The notes under the pieces are model-generated. The model had not been told where the DNA came from, searched no databases, and was given only the letters and a program-made list of their open reading frames with translations. Shown piece by piece: positions 45,597 through 56,757 of a stretch of 64,000 nucleotides of DNA. The stretch covers positions 25,948,836 through 26,012,835 of the forward strand of contig CM067065.1 of assembly GCA_033980235.1 (NCBI GenBank), in the 5' to 3' direction. Position numbers and translations under genes: made by a program. Source of the stretch: Diadema setosum (Eukaryota > Echinodermata > Echinoidea > Diadematoida > Diadematidae). Each line of letters starts with the position of its first letter. Positions within the stretch are counted from its first letter, which is position 1.

Positions 45597-46700
45597 GTAA
45601 CTAAAATTACATTTGTAGTGTGTGTTAAACAGATTGATTCAAGACAAAAAAGAAAAAAAGAAGAGAAAAAGTCTTGCAAAATTCGTCAGGGGCCACTCCG
45701 CCCTCCCTCAGCCACTCGATCTATTGCTACTATAGATAGCTAATACAGTACATAACGATAATTATGTAAGGTCGGCGGAACGGGGGAGGGCGGGGGGGGG
45801 GGGGGGGGCATTTGCCCCATTTCCAAACAAATACACAAAAACTCCCCTTTTTAAGTTTAAAAAGTGCTCTTTTCTAAGTGCCCTATTTGACACTTGAGCC
45901 CCCCCCCAAAAAAAAAAAAAAGAAATAATAATAATAAAATAAAAAAATCGTTCCTCCACCGTTTGCTATGCCTATACCAGCAGTTAATTTTACTATGGTG
46001 ATAGTGTGGGAAAAGCTTAGAATACGTAATATATGCCTGGTGACAGGACATATGCTCCGGCATTGATATCTAAATTTCTGAATAGAATTAGCATCATGGG
46101 TCTGATTCCGGGTCTTTTGGTTCAAGGCAGGGTGAGGATTAGGATGAGGGTTAGGTGTTATGATTTCGGTTAGGGTTTTAAGCTTCAACATTAGCATTTC
46201 GAACTTGAACTTGATATGTCATATGGAACCAATATGCCTACACGTACTTATAAAAATGATTTATTTCATTTCCACAAAAAGAAAAAAAAAAGAAATTCAA
46301 TGAAACACTCGTATACACAGATAGGACTATAGAATGCAGTCCCCTCATACAGAAAAAAAATGTAATTGAAAAATAAAAATGCAAAAATTGACGCAGTATA
46401 CTGTATCACAAGGGGCACCCGGCTGTCTAGAGACCAAGAAAACCCTTTGTATTGCATGGGCCATGGTCGTGTTGGTCGGCTTGAAAGTATTACCTCGTGG
46501 AGAATAAAGTAAAATTTTGTTTAATCTTCATTTTCTTTTCCACTCATAAAAAGAGATTGCGAGCAACTTAAATTTTTGAGTTGTTTCCTTCTCTCATCTC
46601 CGACCCCCTCATCTTGCTGAAAGCCAATACGTGTTTGAGCGCTTGTGTATAATCTATGTATATTCACGTGTCCACCACTACTGCGCTGCCCGGACGCGTG

Positions 46701-46936
46701 TTTTTTTTAGACGGCACAGATTGGGGAAACTAAAAATCTATCGGGGACCCTACTCCTAAACCTAACCCTAATCCTAATCCTAACCCTAACCATCAAACCC
46801 TAACCCTAACCCTAACCCAACCCCAACCCTAACCCTAACCCTAACCATAACCATAACCAAAAACCCTAACCCAACGTTTTTCCCATAGGTTTAACACGCG
46901 CCATGCCCCAATCTGTGCCGTCTTAAAAAAAAAAAA
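46701..46936. repeat. Inverted-repeat unit with telomere-like core, copy 1
   Basis: Ends TTTAGACGGCACAGATTGGGG and CCCCAATCTGTGCCGTCTTA are inverted repeats of about 24 bases, bounded by T-run and A-run. The core is roughly 100 bases of CCCTAA-type repeats with variants (CCTAAT, CCATAA, CCCAAC), followed by CCAACGTTTTTCCCATAGG. The unit is repeated in tandem at 46947-47180. Confidence 0.85.
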
Positions 46937-46946
46937 TGCCGGCGTG

Positions 46947-47180
46947 TTTTTTTTAGACGGCACAGATTGGGGAAACTAAAAATCTATCGGGGACCCTATC
47001 CCTAAACCTAACCCTAATCCTAATCCTAACCCTAACCATCAAACCCTAACCCTAACCCTAACCCTAACCCCTATCCTAACCCTAACCCTAACCATAACCA
47101 TAACCAAAAACCCTAACCCAACGTTTTTCCCATAGGTTTAACACGCGCCATGCCCCAATCTGTGCCGTCTTAAAAAAAAA
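46947..47180. repeat. Inverted-repeat unit with telomere-like core, copy 2
   Basis: This is nearly identical to copy 1, in the same orientation, after a spacer of about 10 bases (TGCCGGCGTG). It differs mainly by a few CCCTAA units and point changes. Similar CGGACGCG words lie left of copy 1 and right of copy 2. Confidence 0.85.
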
Positions 47181-47500
47181 ACGCGCCCCGGACGCGGTGT
47201 TTGTTTTTGCCCGGACAAAGATGGCGCGCGGCCTCTTCATAGCTCGGCACACGAGCACTGCGTACGCGCCACACGCACTCCGCGCTCTGTAGTATACATC
47301 TCTATGGACAGAACACACACTTTCACATGAACGCATATTTAGGCGTGCGGGAACATGCAATATCAAACTCGTGCACAAAGTAATGCATTCAGTAAAAACT
47401 CACATGCGATTTATTGACAAAAATGCAGGACATCCACTTCACGTGGAGACATTATTTCGAAGTAATGAGCGTTTCCCCCCTCATATCAATTCACGATATA

Positions 47501-48631
47501 AACTAGAAATGTTGCTATGGCGACTGGTATGCCTCCGCCATAATGCATGATTTTCCTAATAGGTCTATAGTACATGTGGACAATGTGTGATTACATTTTC
47601 ACAAAACTGGCAAAATATCAAAATGATAAATTTGTCACAAATGTGTTGAATGTTCACCTTCCTTGACCTAGTTTTAATTGGATGAACAGGAGAGCATGTA
47701 CTTCGGGATTTAATGACTTTAACTTGATTTTGACCCATCATATGTTTATGCATTGAGTGATTTTCAAGGTATGGAGAAAAAGTGAAATTTCTGTATTGAA
47801 TAGTAAATTGTTACCATTTTCATCTGGCCTTTGACCCTAAAATTCATAAGATAATCACTGTCAGGCAGAACATGCATAAATAGTAGTAAGTTTCAAGATA
47901 ACTTGAGCCACTTCCGAGATATGGAGGAAAAAGTTAGTTCAGCACTTTCACTTGACATGTGACCTTTTGACCTTCAAGGCAAAAAAGAAAAGAAAAAAAC
48001 ATTCCAGAGAATCTTTTTTAGGTTATACATTTATGCATACACCAAGTGTAAAAGAAAAATAATCCTGTATTGCATAAATGTAAGGGAAATAATAAACTGT
48101 TGCCCTGGACCTTTGACCCCATGAACCCTAAATTCTCTAGATAATTACTACCAGTCATTACAGGTACATATACTATGTTCCATGAAGATACGTACCTTAA
48201 ACAATTTCCAAGGTTTGGAGAAAAAAGTGAAGTTTTAATATTTTTACTTGACCTTTTGACCTTTGACCTCATGACCCCAAACTTTCACCAGAGAATTTCA
48301 ATTGGGTTATCCATGTATACACTAAGTTTCAAGAAAATATCAAGCATTGCATAGATATGGTGGAAATAGTGAAATTTCATGTATTTGACCTTGACCTTTT
48401 GACCTTTGACCTTAAGCATGTGCATCCACAAGTTAATAGGTATAACTTCATTCCCTAATACACATACACACCAAGTTTCATTAGGATACCTCATAAGGTT
48501 TTTTAGTTACGCTGTCAACAAAATTCATTACGGACGGACGGAAGGACGACGGATGGAAGGACGGAAGGACGGACGGACGGACAACCCGAAAACATAATGC
48601 CTCAGACACCACTTCGTGTCGGAGGCATAAA
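47501..48631. repeat. TGACCTTTGACC-rich element, copy 2
   Basis: It begins AACTAGAAATGTTGCTATGG then GGCGACTGGTATGCCTCCGCC, and ends with a GGAC-rich block (ACGGACGGACGGAAGGAC), AACCCGAAAACATAATGCCT and CTTCGTGTCGGAGGCATAAA. Internally, units with TTTGACCTTTGACC-like words alternate with CCAAGTTTCA / ACTAAGTTTCAAG and ATATGGTGGAAATAGTGAAA. GCCTCCG near the start and CGGAGGC at the end are inverted. No frame is conserved. Confidence 0.85.
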
Positions 48632-49162
48632 AAAAATGAACATAAAAGATAAAACTGGAAAAAAGACATTATTAAAGGTAGCAAATTACTTTTAGGATAC
48701 ATGTACATGTATTCTGTCTTAAATTGCATACCGGTACTTAACTCATACACAGCTGCAAGGACAGGCCAGCACAACTGATACCAGAAGAATTTGGTATGTT
48801 GAAAGAAAATATGCAGTATAAGATATAGGGACTACAAACATACAAAGTGTACATGTATGTACAGCCGTATACCAAAATAAAATAATTACCTGCATTTTGT
48901 GAAAAAAAACAAACGAAAGGGAACCTGCAAAAGGCACAGTTTGCCATCTTTACAGGTTTCATTTAAATTTCACTCTAAACGATATCAAACACATTCCTCT
49001 ACCACACGAATCGAATGTTTTCGAAAATATATACATGTAAATGTAACAATCATAGTTTGTCACTGGTCTATTTCGCCAAATACAGTAAACTAAGCAAACA
49101 CTATATATGCGAGGTCAGAACTTCAAAAAAAAAAACAAAAAAAAAAAAAACATTGAACTTCC

Positions 49163-50463
49163 TAAACTAGAAATGTCGCTTTGGCGACTGGTATGCCTCC
49201 GCCATAATGCATGATTTTCCCAATAGGTCTAGATAGTACATGTGGACAATGTGTGATTACATTTTCACAAAATTGGCAAAATATTGGAATGACAAGTTTG
49301 TCACAAATGTGTTGAATGTTCACCTTCCTTGACGTAGGTTTAATTGGATGAATAGGAGAGCATGTATCTAGGGATTTAAGGACTTTAACTTGACTTTGAC
49401 CCATTCATACATTTAGGCATTGAGTAATTTTCAAGGTACAGGTGTGGAGAAAAAGTGCAATTTCTGAATTGAATAGTAAATTGTTACCATTTTCATCTGG
49501 CCCTTGACCCTAAAATTCATAAGATAATTACTTTCAGGTAGAACATGCATAATATGTACTAAGTTTCAAGGTAACTTGAGCCACTTCCGAGATATGGAGG
49601 AAAAAGTTAGTTCAGCACTTTCACTTGATCTTTGACCTTTTGACCTTTGAGGCAAAAAGAGAAAAAAAAAAACTTTCCAGAGAATTTCTATTAGGTTACA
49701 CACGCATACACCAAGTGTAAAAAATAACCCTGCTGGCATTGCATAAATATGAGGGTAAAAGTAAAATTTTGAAGTCTTGCACTTGACCTTTGACCCCATG
49801 AACCCTACATTCTCTAGATAATCACTTCCAGTCAGTACATGTATACACTATGTTCCATGAAGATACCTTGAACCATTTTCCAATGTACGGAGAAAAAAAA
49901 AGAAGTTTTAATATTTTTACTTGACCTTTTGACCTTTGACCTTTGACCTCATGACCCAAACTTTCACCAGAGAATCTTAATTAGGTAATACATTGCATAC
50001 ACTAAGTTTCAAGAAAATATCTTCAGGCATTCAATAGATATGGTGGAAATAGTGAAATTTTATGTATTTGACCCTGACCTTTTGACCTTTGACCTTTGAC
50101 CTCAAGACCCAAACTTTCACCAGAGAATCTTAATTGGGTAATACATGTATACACTAAGTTTCAAGAAAATATCTTCAGGCATTCAATAGATATGGTGGAA
50201 ATAGTGAAATTTTATGTATTTGACCTTGACCTTTTGACCTTTGACCTTGAGCATGTGCACCCAAAAGTTGATAGGCACAATTTCACCCCCTAATACACAT
50301 ACATGCCAAGTTTCATTAGGATACCTCAACAGGTTTCGATAGTTACCTTGTCCACAAAATTCATTACGGACGGACGGAAGGACGGAAGGACGGACGGACG
50401 GACGAACGGACGGACAACCCGAAAACATAATGCCTCCGGCACCACTTCGTGGCGGAGGCATAA
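49163..50463. repeat. TGACCTTTGACC-rich element, copy 3
   Basis: It aligns end to end with copy 2 in the same orientation and has one extra internal unit: the block ending CTTCAGGCATTCAATAGATA occurs twice (about 49990-50060 and 50140-50210). It carries TTTTGACCTTTGACCTTTGA runs at 49927-49945 and 50080-50100, and the same GGAC-rich 3' block and GTGGCGGAGGCATAAAAA end. Confidence 0.85.
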
Positions 50464-50519
50464 AAAGACAACTACAGCAAATTACTGATTTTATTGGATT
50501 TGTTGTTGTTGTTGTTTTT

Positions 50520-51318
50520 TTTTTTGGGGGGGGGTATGATTTATGAGCCATTTCATTTCTTAGTGTGTACATATACTACTAGGCACTATACATACTCATT
50601 TTCCGAACTGAACGATATCTCTGAACAACATTAAAAAACTAGTACACGTATTACTACTGTTCAAAAGGGATGTCTATTTCTTCAAACAGTGCTTTAGCCT
50701 ATATGGCAAAACTGGTAATAAGCCTACAGGCGAGACTTTGGAGTCTGTCATGGGAACATAAGCCGCAATTTAACTCAATAAAATTTCTTGTTATTTTGAC
50801 TGGTTGATAAGATGAAAAATACTAAATATAATATTTTCAGCATTGTTCTTCGTTGAAAATGAGACTGTTGCAAAAATGGCAACAAATTTGAGCAATTACA
50901 CATTTCAGCCAACCAGCACCATTAGCCCTGACAGAGAATAAATCATATAGAACTGGAAGCATTTCAAATAAAGACTGAATTCTGCAATTATATTACAAGT
51001 GTTACGTTAGACAAAATGTTGCGATTATGCCACCCCCCCCCCCAGAAAAACAAAAGAAAACAAAGCAAAACAAAACAAACACAGTGGTTGTGGGATGTTG
51101 CACAAGAACAAGTAAGGCATCAACTCAAAGGAAGTTTTGTGAACCGAACCCAGTACTACAGTGGTATTTATTTTGTGACTAAACAAAACATGTGAAGCCG
51201 TCAACAGATACACTGTATGCTTCCAAAAATGGGCTCAGAGAGCGTCATTATTGCAAGAACATGATCAAATTGGTTTCCAGTAGCCTATGTATCAAGAGCT
51301 ATGTCGGATGCAGAGTCA
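50520..51318. other. Non-coding spacer
   Basis: One G-run (50525-50534) and a C-run (51033-51043) occur. Nothing else is supported. Confidence 0.45.
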
Positions 51319-51537
51319 AGCCAGGCTGACACTTACACGATTCTGTGGCACGCATTGGCAAGACTCGAGTCGCGCCAGTGCGCAAACTAGTCGTAAACTG
51401 GCGTGAAATGTGCGTAGACCAGACGAGTCGTGACCTGCGTGCCATGTCGGGACGAGAATTTTGAATTGTTCAAAATTTTGGTCATGACTTGCCACAACAA
51501 AATCGTTGCCAAAAGTCGTGCAAGTGTCAGCCTGGCT
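51319..51537. mobile_element. 219-bp MITE with AGCCAGGCTGACACTT ends
   Basis: AGCCAGGCTGACACTTACACGA at the left is mirrored by the reverse complement of CGTGCAAGTGTCAGCCTGGCT at the right. TCA flanks each end, a 3-bp target that would fit PIF/Harbinger-type insertion. The core contains CGAGTCG-type words. Confidence 0.75.
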
Positions 51538-52036
51538 TCAGACTGTTGGATATAGCCAACCAAGTGAGCAGCAAGATTATTGCCTCTGTATACCCTTCTG
51601 AGGCTGGCATCCATGCCAGTACAAGGTATATCATAATACAACAGCTGTATATTCATTCTACATTGATACATCAAATGTTATTGTTGACTGAGCATGAAGA
51701 AAAGAAAGAGCATACAATATCTTTTTCTTTTCTTTTTCAGTCCCTAAACATTAACATGAACTTCCCTTGTTTGATAATTCAGTTTTTGAATGTGTCACGG
51801 TACTGTTGACTCCCCTTTAATATTTAAATTACTAAGTCCCTGGGACCCTTCAGTTTTCTTTCATTATATATCAAAATTTCGTCATAACTGAACAAATATG
51901 AAGAAACAAAAAAGCTACAGCGGGAAATGTTACAAACTCAATTTTAATTTTGTTGTAACCACAATTTCGATATAACTGTGTTCGTTATAACAGGAGGGCA
52001 CTGTACTTTCAATTAGGTCAACACATCTATAATTGA
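51538..52036. other. Left flank of the BEL element
   Basis: I see unique-looking AT-rich DNA without exons. It ends TATAATTGA directly before the LTR. Confidence 0.45.
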
Positions 52037-53165
52037 TGTTGTGCGTGATTACAGCGGTTTCACATTGATACGTTCTGATAGTGCTGTGACGTCAGAAGCG
52101 AGAGTTTTATCGGCCTTTCTGAGCATTGCCGTTGAGGGCGCTGATGTTTTGGTGAGGAGCTAATTCACGTTGGGTCAACGTGTTGTGGTCACTGAAGGTC
52201 ACTGTTATATTTTGGTTGTTTCACGCAAGCCCAATGTTGTAAGTACAAAATGAGTGAAGATTATTTGAGTTAAATAGTTTCTTTGTTTGAGCTATGATGC
52301 ATTTGAGTGAAGAAATGGTGGAAGTGGTAAACCAGAGTTTAAAATGTTATCGTTTGAGTACGAGATTGCGACGCGTGTTGCCACTGAATGTTGTGTGGTG
52401 AAACTTCGCACGATCGTCTGCGTTTCGGTATCAAGGAAAATACAACGCAAATGAGGTGAAAATTGAGAATGGTTATGCCTGGACTATAACAGGCTGAGTA
52501 GAACTATGAAGATAGTGTGGGAGTAAGAATTTGATGAAGTTGGTGTTTTATAATGCTGAAAGGAGCCAGATAAACAGTAGAAATGTATGTGTGAAACTGA
52601 CAGCGTGATGGTGATAGAGAAAGTAGGTCAGGCCATGTGGGGTCAATTGATACAGGCTCTAGCTGTGAGCTGGGCGACTGTTGAGATGTAGGCTCGGACA
52701 GATTATTGATAATGGAAGTCATGTGTATAAGATGAACAGTATGCAAGGTTATGATAAATGATATTGGGTTAAGAGTATCATTATGACCTATTCACTCATG
52801 TAGCAAAATACAAATTGGTATTTATGCAATCTCAAAGGGGGTTTGTGTATGTATATTGTATTGCACCTTTGCAATGTTACCAGCTGTGGAATGAGGTGTG
52901 GAAGACACAAAGGATTACACAAATAACGCAATTGCCTTAACTAGTCCGTCGGATTTATTGATGGAATGAAGATACATTCACAAGGAGAATGTACATTTAC
53001 AGATCTGTATGTACAATATGTATGGAGGTCGAATGTTCATGTGTCCATTCGTGTTGACATATTTGTGTATGTTCATTGGCAAGTGCTATTGCTCAATGAC
53101 ATGACTGTTTCATTTTGTTTCATTAAAGGTTGAACCATCATCATCATGATCGTCATTTACAGATG
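52037..53165 (+). repeat. 5' LTR of the BEL element
   Basis: It begins TGTTGTGCGTGATTACAGCG. The first 176 bases are matched by the 3' LTR. The 3' edge is estimated from a TTTACA at about 53157-53162; the repeat partner lies outside the window, so this end is uncertain. A TGACGTCA palindrome (CRE/ATF site) sits at about 52088-52095. TGGTCACTGAAGGTCA (two nuclear-receptor-like half-sites, spacing four) is at about 52189-52204. ATTAAA near 53124 could serve polyadenylation. Confidence 0.8.
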
Positions 53166-53286
53166 CCAGTTGGTATCAACACACGGGTCTACTTGAGTGA
53201 TTTATTGGTCAACAGTGAACTTTAGTAAAGTGGTTAATACGTCACTAACAGTTCAACAACAATGAGTCTGGACGTGACTACAGGTA

Positions 53287-56200
53287 TCGGTCTACGACAG
53301 GCTGATTCTACCAGTCATCAGTCTACGACAGGCTGATTCTACAAATCATCAGTCTACGACAGGCTGATTCTACGAGTCATCGGTCTACGACAGGCTGATT
53401 CTACAAATCATCAGTCTACGACAGGCTGATTCTACCAGTCATCAGTCTACGACAGGCTGATTCTACAAATCATCAGTCTACGACAGGCTGATTCTACGAG
53501 TCATCAGTCTACGACAGGCTGATTCTACCAGTCATCAGTCTATGACAGGCTGATTTTACCAGTCATCGGTCTACGACAGGCTGATTCTACGAGTCATCAG
53601 TCTCCGACAGGCTGATTCTATGAGTCATCAGTCTACGACAGGCTGATTCTACCAGTCATCGGTCTACGACAGGCTGATTCTACCAGTCATCAGTCTACGA
53701 CAGGCTGATTCTACCAGTCATCAGTCTACGACAGGCTGATTCTACCAGTCATCAGTCTACGACAGGCTGATTCTACCAGTCATCAGTCTACGACAGGCTG
53801 ATTCTACCAGTCATCAGTCTACGACAGGCTGATTCTACCAGTCATCAGTCTATGACAGGCTGATTCTACAAATCATCAGTCTACGACGGACTGATTCTAC
53901 CAGTCATCAGTCTACGACAGGCTGATTCTACCAGTCATCAGTCTACGACAGGCTGATTCTACCAGTCATCAGTCTATGACAGGCTGATTCTACCAGTCAT
54001 CAGTCTACGACAGGCTGATTCTACAAATCATCAGTCTACGACAGGCTGATTCTACCAGTCATCGGTCTTTGATAGGCTGATTCTACGAGTCATCAGTCTA
54101 CGACAGGCTGATTCTACCAGTCATCGGTCTATGACAGGCTGATTCTACCAGTCATCAGTCTACGACAGGCTGATTCTACCAGTCATCAGTCTACGACAGG
54201 CTGATTCTACGAGTCATCAGTCTATGACAGGCTGATTCTACGAGTCATCGGTCTACGACAGGCTGATTCTACCAGTCATCAGTCTACGACAGGCTGATTC
54301 TACGAGTCATCAGTCTATGACAGGCTGGTTCTACGAGTCATCGGTCTACGACAGGCTGATTCTACCAGTCATCAGTCTACGACAGGCTGATTCTACGAGT
54401 CATCAGTCTACGACAGGCTGATTCTACCAGTCATCGGTCTTTGATAGGCTGATTCTACGAGTCATCAGTCTACGACAGGCTGATTCTACCAGTCATCAGT
54501 CTACGACAGGCTGATTCTACGAGTCATCAGTCTACGACAGGCTGATTCTACCAGTCATCAGTCTATGACAGGCTGATTCTACGAGTCATCAGTCTATGAC
54601 AGGCTGATTCTACGAGTCATCGGTCTACAACAGGCTGACTCTACCAGTCATCGGTCTACGACAGGCTGATTCTACGAGTCATCGGTCTCCGACAGGCTGA
54701 TTCTACGAGTCATCAGTCTACGACAGGCTGATTCTACGAGTCATCAGTCTACGACAGGCTGATTCTACCAGTCATCAGTCTACGACAGGCTGATTCTACG
54801 AGTCATCAGTCAACAACAGGCTGATTCTACCAGTCATCAGTCTACGACAGGCTGATTCTACGAGTCATCAGTCTTTGACAGGCTGATTCTACCAGTCATC
54901 GGTCTTTGATAGGCTGATTCTACGAGTCATCAGTCGACGACGGGCTGATTCTACGAGTCATCAGTCTATGACAGGCTGATTCTACGAGTCATCGGTCTAC
55001 GACAGGCTGATTCTACCAGTCATCAGTCTCCGACAGGCTGATTCTATGAGTCATCAGTCTACGACAGGCTGATTCTACGAGTCATCAGTCTACGACAGGC
55101 TGATTCTACCAGTCATCAGTCTACGACAGGCTGATTCTACGAGTCATAAGTCTACGACAGGCTGATTCTACCAGTCATCAGTCTACGACAGGCTGATTCT
55201 ACGAGTCATCAGTCAACAACAGGCTGATTCTACCAGTCATCAGTCTACGACAGGCTGATTCTACGAGTCATCAGTCAACAACAGGCTGATTCTACCAGTC
55301 ATCAGTCTACGACAGGCTGATTCTACGAGTCATTAGTTTATGACAGGCCGATTCTACAACAGGCTGACTCTACCAGTCATCGGTCTACGACAGGGTCTAC
55401 GACAGGCTGATTCTACGAGTCATCAGTCTCCGACAGGCTGATTCTACGAGTCATCAGTCTACGACAGGCTGATTCTACGAGTCATCAGTCTACGACAGGC
55501 TGATTCTACCAGTCATCAGTCTTTGACAGGCTGATTCTACCAGTCATCAGTCTTTGACAGGCTGATTCTACGAGTCATCAGTTTATGACAGGCTGATTCT
55601 ACGAGTCATCAGTCTACGACAGGCTGATTCTACGAGTCATCAGTCTACGACAGGCTGATTCTACCAGTCATCAGTCTTTGACAGGCTGATTCTACGAGTC
55701 ATCAGTCTACGACGGACTGATTCTACCAGTCATCAGTCTACAACAGGCTGATTCTACGAGTCATCAGTCTATGACAGGCTGATTCTACCAGTCATCAGTC
55801 TACGACGGGCTGATTTAATGAGTCATCAGTCAACAACAGGCTGATTCTACCAGTCATCAGTCTACGACGGGCTGATTCTACGAGTCATCAGTCTAGGACA
55901 GGCTGATTCTACCAGTCATCAGTCTATGACAGGCTGATTCTACGAGTCATTAGTTTATGACAGGCCGATTCTACGAGTCATCGGTCTACGACAGGCTGAC
56001 TCTACCAGTTATCGGTCTACGACAGGCTGATTCTACGAGTCATCAGTCTCCGACAGGCTGATTCTACGAGTCATCAGTCTACGACAGGCTGATTCTACGA
56101 GTCATCAGTCTACGACAGGCTGATTCTACCAGTCATCAGTCTTTGACAGGCTGATTCTACCAGTCATCAGTCTTTGACAGGCTGATTCTACGAGTCATCA

Positions 56201-56713
56201 GTCTACGACAGGCTGATTCTACGAGTCATCAGTCTACGACAGGCTGATTCTACCAGTCATCAGTCTTTGACAGGCTGATTCTACGAGTCATCAGTCTACG
56301 ACGGACTGATTCTACCAGTCATCAGTCTACAACAGGCTGATTCTACGAGTCATCAGTCTATGACAGGCTGATTCTACCAGTCATCAGTCTACGACGGGCT
56401 GATTCTACGAGTCATCAGTCAACAACAGGCTGATTCTACCAGTCATCAGTCTACGACGGGCTGATTCTACGAGTCATCAGTCTAGGACGGGCTGATTCTA
56501 CCAGTCATCAGTCTATGACAGGCTGATTCTACGAGTCATCAGTCTACGACAGGCTGATTCTACCAGTCATCAGTCTACGACAGGCTGATTCTACGAGTCA
56601 TCAGTCTACGACAGGCTGATTCTACGAGTCATCAGTCTACGACAGGCTGATTCTACCAGTCGTCAGTCTACGACAGGCTGATTCTACGAGCCATCAGTCA
56701 ACGACAGGCTGAT
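53287..56713. repeat. 31-bp minisatellite, about 110 units, in the BEL leader
   Basis: The unit is CAGTCTACGACAGGCTGATT plus CTACSAGTCAT, with S mostly C or G (some units CTACAAATCAT). Variants at CTACGACAGG (CTATGACAGG, CTTTGACAGG, CTCCGACAGG, CAACAACAGG) are distributed along the array. Thirty-one is not a multiple of three and one of the three phases meets a TGA, so the array cannot encode a long protein. A higher-order copy with a 620-bp shift (20 units) is visible: 55421 onward resembles 56041 onward. There are no unique spacers. Confidence 0.95.
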
Positions 56714-56757
56714 ATAATATACGGCTTATCACACCACGGTTGTGACTACAGGACAGG

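Larger units (their letters stand above)
45253..47307 (+). mobile_element. Candidate THAP-transposon remnant between inverted ends
   Basis: CCATAGAGATATATACTA at 45253 and, as reverse complement, CCATAGAGATGTATACTA ending at 47307 face each other. About 60-80 bases further in, both sides carry CGCCATTTTGGTCCGGGCAA or CGCCATCTTTGTCCGGGCAA. A THAP-domain start (45525-45596) lies inside the left end. P-type and Kolobok-type transposases begin with THAP domains, so a 2.05-kb deleted DNA transposon is possible. The ends are diverged between these two words. Two divergent host promoters sharing the same words is the alternative. Confidence 0.4.

Noticed and set aside
46735..47110. Chromosome end or true telomere
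   Set aside because: CCCTAA tracts are short, variant-rich and bounded by inverted repeats, with ordinary DNA on both sides.
53166..53190. Primer binding site of the BEL element at TGGTATCAACACACGGG
   Set aside because: It starts with TGG and lies just past the estimated LTR end, but I could not match it to a specific tRNA, so it is not listed as a feature.
53287..56713. CRISPR array
   Set aside because: The 31-bp units follow one another directly with no unique spacers, in animal DNA inside a retrotransposon leader. It is a minisatellite.
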